A stretch of 64,000 bases of DNA, taken from positions 55,109,318 through 55,173,317 of the forward strand of contig JAAALK010000081.1 in the NCBI GenBank assembly GCA_019279435.1, read 5' to 3'. Source of the stretch: Zizania palustris (Eukaryota; Streptophyta; Magnoliopsida; Poales; Poaceae). A program made the position numbers and the translations under genes. The notes beneath the pieces were generated by a model. It was given only the letters and a program-made list of their open reading frames with translations. It made no database searches and was not told where the DNA came from. Below, in pieces: positions 43,095-54,458 of this stretch (its first letter is position 1; each line of letters opens with the position of its first letter).

Positions 43095-45714
43095 TGTAGC
43101 GCCCCGATTTAACAAATCGAGACATTATTGTATTTCATAAGAAAAACAATAATACAAGAGGTTCATCATGCGACAATCGTACATACGACGGTATCCATGG
43201 TACGCAGACCATATTTATTACATCATTGTTTTAATAAAACCGTAAAGTAAAATAATTAACAATCGGCATGACGAACATCTTCTTCAGGATCTTTATTCTC
43301 GACTGGGTCGCTACTCCAGACCGTCTTCGTAGTAGGCATCCTCTGTGGGGTCCAACGGGTATGAGTACAAAAAGTACTCAACAAGCCACCGCAAAATGCA
43401 AGTAATAATGCAGGATAATAAACAAGGAAGGGTAATGGCTAGCATTGCAGTAAAGTACAGTTTCAGTTATTGCATTTAGTGTAATCATATTTAATCATGC
43501 GGAAAATAAACATGAACATCATCAACATGAACTAACTCGAGGGGTACAGTCAGCCCCACCTCGCTCAACGGTCCTTACATGTCAATCCATCATGCACATT
43601 CATATTCAAATTAAACTAACTGGGGGATGTCACGCAACCCGCCCTTGACCGTGGGCTCGACTTTTCGAAAAGATTTAAGACTCTGATCAGAGATGTACTA
43701 CTGTACCCACAAGGCACGCACTCATCCCAAACGAGATGACCCATTTCACGGGAACTCGTGCCAAAACCTCAATATGAGATGTTCCAAGCGATAACCACCC
43801 GCTCTAGGTTTCGCCGGCGCGCCGGGCCGCATCCCGGCTAACGTCGCACCCCCTTTTGCGCCACATTGGTACAAGTCACCCGCAGGTGCAACTCGACCCA
43901 TCTCCAAATGGTGGCCTCGGTTTGGAACAACCCATACCTTAGTTAGGACTTACCCACTAGACTTGTGGTTAGTACGTAAGTGTATTGCAACGGATCCCTC
44001 AGACCGGTCCTTATAGTGCCCCGGGTGCTACCGACCAATGCCCTAGCTTGCACCCGGAACCCACCATGCATACACTCACAACCATAACTCATCACCAACG
44101 GAAATCCAAGGATAAGAAGTAACGGGGATCATATAATAGAACCATTTTGCTACGACTCATTTTTATCCTATAGCGATTGTGTCAATACATTGGACACTAG
44201 CTAATATCATTGATCATATGGTGACAAGGAGTTTAGGCTAGAGATAGCATGGCTTGGGTTGCACATCAAGATCGGGGATCCTAAATAAATATATTGTAAG
44301 GGTTTCATTGGACTAATGCATATATAACCTATGTGTTTTAGCGATAGTTTAATCAATCATGGGTTCAATATGCTCAAAAGATTGGTTTGGTGACTTGCCT
44401 TGTTCAGCGAATGGGGAGGGAGGAACTTCCGGGAAGTACTCCGGCTCCTCGGCGACGTCGTAGTCTTTTAATGTAATAAAGTAAAATAAAAAGAACACAT
44501 TCAATCAAATAATATAACATTACATTAATAGCACATAAGTTACTGTTGGTTTGATTAAAAGTAAAATAATTTCAATTGTTAAGGTTCTGTGGTTTACTCC
44601 ATAAATAAATTTTAAAGGAATTAAAGAGTTGTCCTTTCTTTGAAAAGAATGTTTAAATGTGATTATTGCCATATTAAATTCTCAAATAAGTGTGAAATGA
44701 AAAGTTCATGTTAGTTTGATAGTTTTCAGTGAATGGACAGAATGGAAATAATTCTACATTTTTCTGAAGTATAAACATTTGAATTCATATTTTAATCCTA
44801 AAGGCATTTAAATATTTATTTGAATAAACATGAAAATGTCAAAGCAAACCTACTGTTTTTATTGCATAAACCTGTAGAGAATAATTTTATGAATTTTCTG
44901 AAATTGGAATGGTAATTTTTAGAGTTCAAATGCATCAGATATGAATTTTACAATTTTAAAAGTATTTCTGAAATTCATTTTCAATTTTTTAACTCCTCGG
45001 GTCCACGGTGAGCCAGGCCCACGGTGAACCCGCGCACTGTGCGCGTGCGCCAGGTCGATCTGGACCGTCGGATCCAGATCCGACGCGCGAGGGCGAGGCG
45101 GGGCGCGTAAGTCACGATGGACGGTCAGGATTAAAACGTGCGAAGGGGTACCATGTGGACGCACGAGATTAAACGCGAGTTTTAAATACCAACGAACGCA
45201 CGAGATCGCACCGTACCGCTTCACTCAGATCCGACGGCCCGGATTAAACCGAACAGATGATTTAATCCCAAGCGTTGGATCTGGATCGCACGGTCAGGAT
45301 GAATCTGGCACAGTGCGTGTCGGGGGGGGTAAAGTACTCCTTCTTCCCCGACTCCGGCGGTGCGACGGTGAGCGATTCTGGCGACGACGAGGGTTATCTA
45401 GTCTAGCTAGGACTAAAAACGGAAAGGGGGCACCGAGGGGAACAAAAGGGTACCCTTGCGGTGGTCCCGGGGTCGACGGGGTGAGGCCGGCGACGAGCGA
45501 AGGCGGCGAAGGCTCTCGGTTCCTCGGCTGGGACGGCGATCCGGCGAGGTTCGTCGCCGACGGAGTGGTGGCCGAGGTCGGTGAGGTCCTGGCGGTCACG
45601 ACGGTGGCGGAGGCACGGACGGGGACGGTCCGAGGCGACGGGCGAGCGGTGGCCGGAGGCGAAACAGAGGGATGTGCGCAAAAAGGTGAGTGCGGGCGCT
45701 CTGCTTGGTTTGGG
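43095..45714 (-). repeat. Element D right (5') LTR, incomplete
   Basis: Starts tgtagcgcccc and parallels 34794-37207 closely. After gtgaggcc (about 45488) it has about 227 bp of G/C-rich sequence missing from the left LTR, then enters the N gap. Confidence 0.9.
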
Positions 45715-45814
45715 NNNNNNNNNNNNNNNNNNNNNNNNNNNNNNNNNNNNNNNNNNNNNNNNNNNNNNNNNNNNNNNNNNNNNNNNNNNNNNNNNNNNNN
45801 NNNNNNNNNNNNNN
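45715..45814. other. Assembly gap, 100 Ns
   Basis: Exactly 100 undetermined bases, the usual placeholder for a gap of unknown size. D's LTR end, its TSD and the remainder of C and A would be expected here. The sequence instead resumes inside element E's gag. Confidence 0.98.
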
Positions 45815-48800
45815 TCGAGCATGTCTTCCTCGTCGTCACTCGGACTAGGAGCCGGATTGGTTATCTCAATCTTCTTAACTCTCCATATATGTCTCCATAT
45901 CAGTAGTCATTGTAGACGCCTCTTATGTGATTTGGACATGCCTAGAGGTGCCCAAGATGGTTGTGGCTTGGTGCTAGGTACCACTGCCTGGTTCCTGTCA
46001 ACTCTAGCCAAAGTGGTACTGCCCACCTCAGCCTCGTGCACTCTATATTCGGAGGAGCCTTCGCTGTTGGCCCTGGCAATCAGAGCGGCCTCGTTCGGCC
46101 GATCGGACCAGGCTCCGGCAGGGGCTTCGGCTGAAGCAGGGGACTTACCTCCATCATACTTCGGCGATGGGGCCTTTAGGATTGGGACTTCCTGAGACCC
46201 TACTCTGACTGTGATAGCTTCGGACTACCTGTCCTTTGCCCCTTCATGCCCGTATCCTTCGACTTCGCCAAGTCAGCTCGGAGGTACTACAGACAGCCTG
46301 TGTACGATGCCTCCCTCTGCTGCGTCTATTTGTCCGTGCCATTCAGAATACTCCGAAGGAAAACAAGGCATAGTGTAAAGTTGCGAAGGGTACTCCGGCT
46401 GTGATACATAAGGAGCCCACGGAGTCCCCGCCCAGTTGTATGGTGGAGGCATCGGCGGTTCCAGTGGTCTCGCCCACTGTGAGCCGAACTCATTACCCGG
46501 AGGGGGGTTCGATAGAGTCGACGGTGTCTCGGACCATATCAGTGAGGGGTCCTGCCAGGCCAGAGGTACGTTCGGCCAGTGTGGGCCGAAGCCTCCTATC
46601 GAAGTGTTCGTCCAGAGTGCTGTGGGGTTCGGCCATTGGGGGCCGAACTCGCTCTGCATTGGGTTCGGCCACTGGGGTCCAAAGCTATTGTACGCGGGGG
46701 TTCGACGACTAAGGTCTGAAGCCATTGTATGGAGTTTTAGGCCACTATGGCCCGAAGTCACCATGCGTAGGGCTCGGCCATTGCGGTCTGAAGCCATCAT
46801 GAGGAGGGCTCGGCCACTGCGGTCCGAAGACACCCTCTGGATGCCTTGGGCCCTTCGGCTGACTTAGTTTCTTAGTGCGGGGGCCTGTTTCCTTGGCTTT
46901 TCTTTGGTGCTTGTTTAACAGCATCTTATATGTTACCTTCAGCTTCTTGCGAGCCTTAGCCAAAGGAATGCTAACATTTTGCTTCCACACTCCCACCTCG
47001 GGGTTCTTAGGTATGAGTGTGCGAGTGCGCGGCTCTCCAACAATTACCGCCTTCCCTTTACCCGACTCGGCCTGTTCTAGCGGAATCAACACCTTCTTCT
47101 CGCCGAGGTCGACGACATTGACGGGGAAGGGATCTTTGTCTAGCTTCATCTTTGGATTGTGGTCTATTTTCAATCGTCCTTCTTCTATGGCCGATTGAAC
47201 CTGTCGCCAAAAAACATTACAGTCATTAATATTATGTGAATGTGAATCATGCCACTTACAGTATGGATGTTTCTTCAACTCATCGGTAGATGGAATGACT
47301 TGGCCTTTAGGCAACCTGACAAGATGGTTCTTTAAGAGAAAATCAAATATTTTATCACACTTAGTTATGGAAAATGAGTACTTGACCTCACTAGGCCGAT
47401 TCTTCATGGGAGACGGTCATAACTCGGAGCAAGTGATAGGTTTACTCTTAGCGTTCCAAACCCATTTGGCTGCGTACATGTCGGTCGAATCCTCCTCTTC
47501 TGATTCCTCCTCATCGGAGTGTTCCATGACGTGGATTTCATCCCTAGGCTTGTTAAACATCTTAATAAACTTTTTATCTTTGGCTCGGCCTTCCTGGACC
47601 AGAGCTTGCTGCAAGACTTGGCTAACTTCTAAGAAGTTCTAGTTGTCTAGTCTCTCTTTAATATCTGAACGCAACCCGCTAAAGGCTAGGTCCGCCAAAT
47701 CTCTTTCTAAAATATTAAGACTAAAGCATCGGTTTCTAGTGTCCCTAAAACACTTGATATACTCAGAGACGCCCTCGTTAGACTTCTGCCTAACCGATGT
47801 CAAGTGTGAGAGCCTAAGTTATGTCTCACCCATATAGAAGTAGTCATGGAATTTTTGTTCTAATTCGTCCCACGTTTGGATGGAATTCGGTGGGAGCGCC
47901 GAAAATCAAGTGAAAGCGGTGCCGGATAGCGAGAGAGAAAATAGTCTAAGTTTTAGAGCGTCTGACCCGCTAGCTTCTCTGCACTGTCCTAAAAATTGAC
48001 TAACATGCTTTAGTGTGGTTTTGTTACCCTCACCGTCGAACTTAGTAAACTCGGGGATTCTATAGCCACGGGGGTAGGGTATTGTATTGAAATGATCGGG
48101 ATATGGCTTCCGGTAAACCCTAGCCCAACCCCTAGGCACGAAACCAGCGCATTCCCTATATAGTGTGTGGATTCGCTCCTCTAGGTCATCTTGGCATGCT
48201 ACCTACGCACGTCTCTCATGCGGGGGTGCGACACGCGGTGGGATATCGGCGTGTCGGCCATGGGCCTCTTCCCTATGTGCTAGTTGTACGACGTGCTCGA
48301 GCTCAGGCGCCTGATCATGTGGTGCGGGCAGCGCGGGCAGGGCTGGTACCGGTGAAGGTGGTGGTGGAGCGTGGTGCGTGGTGCTAGCTTGGCCATAGGA
48401 ATAATGACTAGTCTCATCCACGGGTGTTGAGGCTGAAGACATAACTGTTTTGCCAGTGCTACCGTCAGTTCTGTTGTACACATGATTTACCGGAGGTATA
48501 CTAGCAATAGGGGCTGATGGTACGGCCTCCATAAAGCCGAACCTCCTAAGTGTCGCCTCTACTTGGGAGCTAACTGCCGAATCTAAACGGTTGGCTAGCG
48601 AAGCGCTAATTGCCTGACCTACCGATGCGGCTATTTTTTGCTCAATCTCTAAAGAAGATAAACGAGGCGATACGGGTGTTACGTGGATCCGAGCAAGGTC
48701 GGGGGCGATGACGTCGCGCTTGATGAAGCTCGTGCATGTCTTGATGTAGCTCCGAAGCATCATGTCTTGGAGCGCCTTCAACTTTGCCTCGATCTCTGCT

Positions 48801-48940
48801 CGGTCTTCTGCGGGAATATCTTCAAGAGTAGGTGTTAGGATGTTGCGGTTGTCGATATCAGCGCCTCCTATGGCGTCCATCGGTGGTGTAGATGTAGTAG
48901 TCATTGTAGATTTATCGGCGGCGATGTAGACGTACCTATC
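45815..48940 (-). pseudogene. Element E gag (B family)
   Basis: Minus-strand gag of a further B-family copy: N-terminal TPTLEDIPAEDRAEIEAKL at about 48.8 kb, a TAG in the RRA*VAC region (about 48203), then FTKFDGEGNKTTLKHVSQFL, ERSDEEESEEED-like acidic segment, zinc knuckle CKWHDSHSHNINDC near 47250, and the WP-repeat region around 46600-46850. It carries several frame breaks. The copy runs into the N gap. It keeps CAG codons where B or H have TAG, which makes it a useful reference. Confidence 0.83.
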
Positions 48941-48981
48941 ATGTTGGCGTAGCTTTTCCCCAGCGGAGTCGCCAAAAAGTG

Positions 48982-50290
48982 TGTTGACACAAAAACGTGG
49001 ACCTGCACTTAGGTCAGTCCGACGATCAGAAAGTGTGTGGATACTTAGGGACAAGCCTGAGCGTAACACAACACCGACGTTGCGTTTCGACTAACCTTAG
49101 TCGTGGTAAGGGGGGTGGAGTCGCCAGGTAATCAGATCACACAAAATAATCCAATTAGCCGAAAGAAATATATTAAACATAAGAAATCAATAACCGAGTG
49201 GAGCCTGACTGTTTGAAGTATGGTGCGAAGGGCGTCGCCGAAGTATACCTTCGGCGTTTGGTGCGAAGTGTCCCACCAAAGGGTACCTTCGGCGTTCAGA
49301 CCAATCTTGCCGAAGATGAACTCCGGACGGATCTGGACGCGACAATCACCTCCGAACAGCGGTGTTCAGTGCAAAGTCTCCGATACAGTAAGATATAGAG
49401 TGATGACTCAGGCGCGACGCATGAGCATGACTTCGTCTGGAGCGGAGTACGAGCGTGGTGAAGCTTATCGTGACAAAGTCTGTTGGCGAAGCATATTGAT
49501 GCGCGATCGAAGCAGGGATGTCGCTGATGGGTGCTCTGGCAATCTCCGAAACCAATCTCTCAGCTCCGAACACCTACGGCGAAGTAGCTCTTAACGTAGG
49601 TAACCTGCAACAGAGTAGATTCGAAGTACCAATTTGGCATGAGGATCGAATTCTGCTAAGTGTTGCACTAGGAGCGAAGGTAGCAATATGTTACGTAGAT
49701 TAGAGGATACTTCACAGGCAAGGTAACAAGGCGATAGAAATCTATTACGTAGATTAACATATACTTCACAAGCGAAGTAACAAGGATTACCACTATTCCG
49801 AAGTGGTCGTCGGAGGGCTTCCAGGCAAACCCACGAAGAGTACAGAAAAGTAAAGATAAATTAAAGTACGATTCAAAGCTAGGGCTTTGTGGTTGATTTT
49901 GTTGGAGGGTCCTCTGAACTGGAATCACCCCTATATTTATAGCGGCTAGACTTCTAATCTCTAAGTCTAATCTGTTATGACTCGGCTGAATCATGTGTAG
50001 AGATAAACACTTAGCCAGAATCAGATCTAACTCTGTCTTTGCCCGAAGTGGGCCTTCGGCTAGGCCCGCCGAAGTCTGCTCCTCGGGTCGAAGCTTCGGC
50101 GGAGTGAGCCTTCGAAGGCCTCCTGGCCGAAGGCTGTGGGCTGGTTGGAAGCTTCCAGAGCCCGTAGCCTAGTGGTCCTTCGGCCCTATAGGGTTTCGGC
50201 CTAACCCGAGACATGTGCATTTTCGGCCCAAATTACTAAAATTGATATTTTGACAATCTTAATCATTGATTCCATTTTTTGCTATCAATA
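48982..50290 (-). repeat. Element E 5' LTR
   Basis: 1309 bp, tgttgacacaaaaacg ... gctatcaata (terminal base mutated). It has TATAAATA on the minus strand at 49934-49941 and the primer-like site at 48953-48974. It has fewer 55/34-bp units than B's LTRs and is more diverged from them than they are from each other. Confidence 0.87.
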
Positions 50291-51547
50291 GATTAGTAAA
50301 TCTAACTGATTGATGATTGAGTTTCACAGATCATAGACATAGAGATGTCAAATCAGTGATGTAAACACATGTTGGTAATCATGATGTTGGACAGACCCAC
50401 TTGAGATAATGCTGAGATTGTTATGTGCCAACAGTTTTCATCTCAAATGGTGTACCAGTAGAGTCCTTGGACCTGAGATCGTCATTTGATTCCAGAATGC
50501 GTAGTGGCACACTTAGATGCTTCCTAATGCTATTCCGTAACAGGGTAGTAATAAGGGTTGTTTTTAGGTATGTTGTGAAACATGTCTTGGGATGTGAGAA
50601 GTCAAGATGAAATTTGACCCTCCTAATAATGGGAGAGTCGTCTCTGGGCCCCTCGAGGAATTGGATTGGAAAAGTGCATGGCCATGCCACTATGACTAAG
50701 GAGTTAGTCATAATTTGAATCTGATACTTGATCGAGTGAAATGTCAAGTTAACCAACAAGGGTGGCACGTATCTCGCCTTGAACTTGACTGACGGTGCAT
50801 GGTAAAGGGACTGGTTCTTGAGTATATCAAGGTTCATGAAAATTTGATTTTGTACGCTTTCGGGGGTCAATATGTGCTGATAGGTACCGCTAATGATTAG
50901 TGAGTCAGAAATGGTTTCCTGTGAACAACCGTTAGTGTATGAACCTATCGGGTCACACACTTAAGGGGATAGATTAAAACATGCTAAGAATTGGTTCTTG
51001 TGCAAGTGTGAGATTGAAGGTTATGCCCAAGAAAATTCAATAAATCGGAAGTTCTAATAGGAAGTATCAGAAGTTTCGGTTAATTTTGGGTCTCGATAAA
51101 AAGAGCAATTGTTGCTTCAGAAGTTCCGATATGGTATCAGAAGTTCCGATAAGCCTAGATTAGACCTAGCCACCCAAGAGTTCTCTCCTTCCTTTCTTGA
51201 TCTCAGATGTTGAGGTCAAGGATCCCCGTCTCTCACGTGTTGTGCTAGCACGCTACTGTCGGAGGTACTCCATCCATGTACGTGTGGACTCCGTGGAGGC
51301 GTTGCTCCAATAGCGATTCTCGTGAACGTCTACATGTGAACAACTATGTCGTCTTCATCGATGGGATCGGCGAAGGACGACAAGGATGAAGCGAGGAGAG
51401 GCTTGACGTGCTGCTCCAACATCTTCTTCCGCTGCACCTAGCACATTGTGTGCTAGAAGGTAGCAATCTATGATCTCACACGCGCATGAGACTTGGGCCT
51501 AGGCCATAAAATTTTGAATTTACCAGCTAGCGTAGCTCCCTATTCCC
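50291..51547. other. Unassigned 1.26-kb segment between E and F
   Basis: Moderately AT-rich DNA not matching other elements in the window. It contains a cluster of related motifs (tcggaagttc, agaagtttcgg, cagaagttccgata twice) at 51048-51150. A 179-codon minus frame at 50421-50960 shows no family I recognise. It could be an old LTR or LTR-retrotransposon fragment. Nothing firm. Confidence 0.4.
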
Positions 51548-53060
51548 CAACTCCTTGTGTCCTGAAGCATCGTTGATCAACATGTCGGCTATCGGCATGG
51601 GGTACTCGTCCTTTTGAGTGGCCTTGTTTAAATCCATGAAATCAATACACACACGAATCTTGCCACTCCCACTCTTCTCGATAGGTACTATGTTAGCAAC
51701 CTATTCAGTGTACCTACACGGCCTAATAATAATAAAGCCTGCCGCTAGTAATCGTTTTACCTCCTCTTTAACTTGGTTATACACGGTTGAATTAAAGTGG
51801 CGCAATGGCTATTTACAAGGCCTAAACCCGGGTTTTATGGGAAGACGATGATCCATGAGCTTGTGGCTAAGTCTGGGCATCTCACTATACTCCCATGCAA
51901 AACAATCGATATATGACCAAAACAACTTTACTGCTTCGGCCTTCTCACAAGCCTGCAAATTCTGATTTACAAAAGTAGGCCTTGGAACACTACCATCTCC
52001 TATGTCTACTTGTTCCAGGCGGTCGGCCGACGCAAAACCTTGACCTAACTTTTCTACTTCGCTAAAATCTTCAATGCCTTTGGCAATACTGTCTTTAGAA
52101 GACCGATATTGCTCTACACGATACTTTAGCAAATCAAGATTATGCTTACCTAACATAACTAATTTAGAGACAGCTCAGCTACACCAGCCAGCTTTACAGA
52201 CACTGGAACAAATCACCCCTTAGACACGCTAACAAAGTCGTAATCTGAGAGGTCTCTACCTGACAGAAACTCTACCTTATCGTGGATTGCATCAATAGAC
52301 ACATCAACCAAAGCAACTTGGGCTGAAGGTTCAGCTGGTACAACTTCTACATCGTCGCCATCCCACTAGATCAAACACTGGTGAAAGGTAGATGGGATGC
52401 AGAAATTTTCGTGAATCCAATCACACCCAAGAAATACGCTATAGTTACCTTGCACGTCGATGATGAAGAAGGTTGTGGGAAGTGTCTTGTTGCCCACAAT
52501 CAGCTCTAGAGAAAGTACGCCCTTCGTCTCAAAGTTCTCGCCGTTGAAGCCATTGAGCATCAAGTTGGTACTCATCAAGTCTTCGTCATCCTTGCCGAGC
52601 TTCTTTAGGAGAGAGTATGGTATTAGGTTGATGGTAGAGTCTCCATCTACAATAATCCTGGAGGTCGGCTTCCCGTCAATGTGCCCCTTGATGTAGAGAG
52701 GCTTTAAGTGATGAGTTGTATCATCGGGCTTCTAAAAAATGTCCTCCCGTGGGCTGACCCTCAACTGAGGAAAGGATCCCTCGGAGACAGACGTGTAGTC
52801 GTCATCCATAATATCATCCTAAACGTCGCTCAGAGTGGGAGCTGGGCTGCTTACTACAACCGACTCGGGCTTCCATACTTGCTTCATCACTGGTTGAGAA
52901 AGGATCTCCTAAAAAATGGTGTCCCGCTCATCTTCGGCCTTCTTCTCGCGCATCGCCTGAGCCCGAAGATGTTTTAGCCGCCTCTTTTGTGATTTGGACA
53001 TCCCTGAGGGTGCCCATGAGTGTTGCGGCTTAGTGTTGGGTTCCACAAACTTGTTCTTGG
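51548..53060 (-). pseudogene. Element F: B-family gag end, protease, RT start
   Basis: Minus strand: basic gag tail near 52.95 kb, protease region with VDGDS in place of DGGA (about 52640), KTLPTTFFIIDVQGNYSVFLG at 52.4 kb, linker LDLLKYRVEQYRSS ... VPRPTFVNQ at 51.8-52.16 kb, and RT start through MPIADMLINDAS at 51548-51600. It then ends abruptly. It has CAG at 52378-52380 where B and H have TAG, and TAG at 52366-52368 where H has CAG. A truncated relic. Confidence 0.82.
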
Positions 53061-53068
53061 ATATTTTG

Positions 53069-54012
53069 TGTTGTAGCAATTGTGTTAGCTACAGCACAGG
53101 TTTTGTATGTGTGTATGGTGTGTAAAATGAACCTCGAAGGGTTCTCTCAAAAGGAGAAAAGATTTATACTGGTTCGGACCTCCCCTAAGAGATAATAGCC
53201 CTACATCCAGTTTGTGGTGGATTTGGCATAGTATGCCTCAGTGGAATCTAGTGGATCCAGAGGCTCTCATTGCCCTAGAGGAGCCAAACTATTACAAGGG
53301 CTTGGCCCTGCTTTTATAGGCACACAGACTAAAGGAAAAGACCTAAATGCCCTCTATAAGTCATAGGCCTATAGGGTCAAAAAGGGGGAAAAGACTAGTC
53401 TACTGTACAAAGTGCTTTACAGCTTTATAGACGTATCAGATAAACATCACTTCTTGACCAGCTAAACAATATACTAGGGGCAGAGGGGCCCCCGGTATGA
53501 CTTCTACACTGTAGCGAAGTACAGATATTTTCTGGGTTCGGAGTAGGGGCCGGAGCTCTTCGGGCGGAGGCTGCGAAGAAGGCTTTGAAGGACACTCCGA
53601 AGTGGGCTTCGAAGTATACTCCAAACTGAACTACGAATTGGGTTCACAGAGACTTAGCTTCGAATCGGTTGAGGGTCCGGAGACTGGCTCTGGGGAGCTC
53701 CGAAAGGAGCTCGAAGGTTAACTCCGAACAAAGCTCGGAGGTTAACTCCGAAGTTAGCCCAGAGGATAACTCCGAAACTAGCCTAAGACTTGGCTTCTGG
53801 CAAACTTCAAAGGGAGCTTGAAGGCTTCGCTCCGGAGGACTCCGAAAGGGGTTTGGAGGCCTCGCTCCAGAGGGCTTAGAAAAGAACCTTGATACTTAGA
53901 AATAACTTCACTAGATAGGGACATGCTTCGACAGTGTCGGGCTCCGGGCCGAAGGCCGTCGGAGGTTGATGTCATTTGGCTCCTATTTAAGGGAAAACTT
54001 ATTCCCCCAACA
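53069..54012 (-). repeat. Element G 3' LTR
   Basis: 944 bp, tgttgtagc ... cccccaaca on the plus strand. The minus strand begins TGTTGGGGGAAT, similar to C's LTR start, and has TATAAAAG at 53311-53318. A polypurine-like ggcgaggggctac (54013-54025, minus) precedes it, which marks this as a 3' LTR with G's body to the right. The left flank is F-like DNA. Confidence 0.72.
53311..53318 (-). promoter_or_regulatory. TATA box in G LTR
   Basis: TATAAAAG on the minus strand in cctataaaagcagg. Confidence 0.6.
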
Positions 54013-54305
54013 GTAGCCCCTCGCCTGCAGGCCTTCGGGACGAAGGGGTGCGTGCGCCCTTGGGACAAATGTCAGTAAAAATGGCAACTTCAGAGAAGAC
54101 ATGCCTTCAGAGGTTGGACCGAAGTTGGCTTCGACTAGCGCAGGTAATAATTGCCTGCTTCGGCTATCAGAATGACCTCGGGGATACCAATTGACTTCGC
54201 AACGGCTATAAAATTGACCGTTACAGTGCACCTGTTCGCTTCAGCTTCGCTTGAGGCCCACCTGTTAGTGGCTTCGGCATGAGAACCGTCGGGATTTTTA
54301 CCGCC

Positions 54306-54313
54306 TATAAATA
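54306..54313 (+). promoter_or_regulatory. TATA box of antisense gene
   Basis: TATAAATA 153 bp upstream of the ATG at 54459, followed by a pyrimidine-rich leader (tttgctttcttctc). Orientation is opposite to G's LTR promoter. Confidence 0.65.
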
Positions 54314-54458
54314 GGGGTTTACCGCACACGGCTTCGTCACACCTCTAATTTGCTTTCTTCTCAATGCCTTGCATCATTCGCTCTCTTCTCCTCATCCCTA
54401 GCTTCGCGCAGAGCCCACTTCGCAAGCTTTAGCGTCCTTCGCGCCGAAGCTCCACAAA

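Larger units (their letters stand above)
34794..45714 (-). mobile_element. Element D: chromodomain Ty3/gypsy (Tekay/Del-like) retrotransposon
   Basis: LTRs at 34794-37481 and 43095 onward (right copy enters the N gap). The minus-strand order is 5' LTR, initiator-tRNA-Met primer site, ORF0, gag, protease, RT, RNase H, integrase with C-terminal chromodomain, polypurine tract (37482-37498) and 3' LTR. Inserted in C's integrase region; left flank gttcc (34789-34793), matching duplication hidden by the gap. Long, similar LTRs and nearly open frames suggest it is among the youngest insertions. Confidence 0.92.

Noticed and set aside
45294..46195. Frames crossing the N gap
   Set aside because: They depend on unknown bases and join LTR to gag of another element.
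50421..50960. 179-codon minus frame as a host gene
   Set aside because: No recognisable domain, no splice or promoter context, surrounded by repeats; left as unassigned sequence.
53069..54012. G's LTR as a solo LTR
   Set aside because: A polypurine-like tract sits directly next to it and element-type sequence follows, so a truncated element fits better, though without the partner LTR it is not proven.
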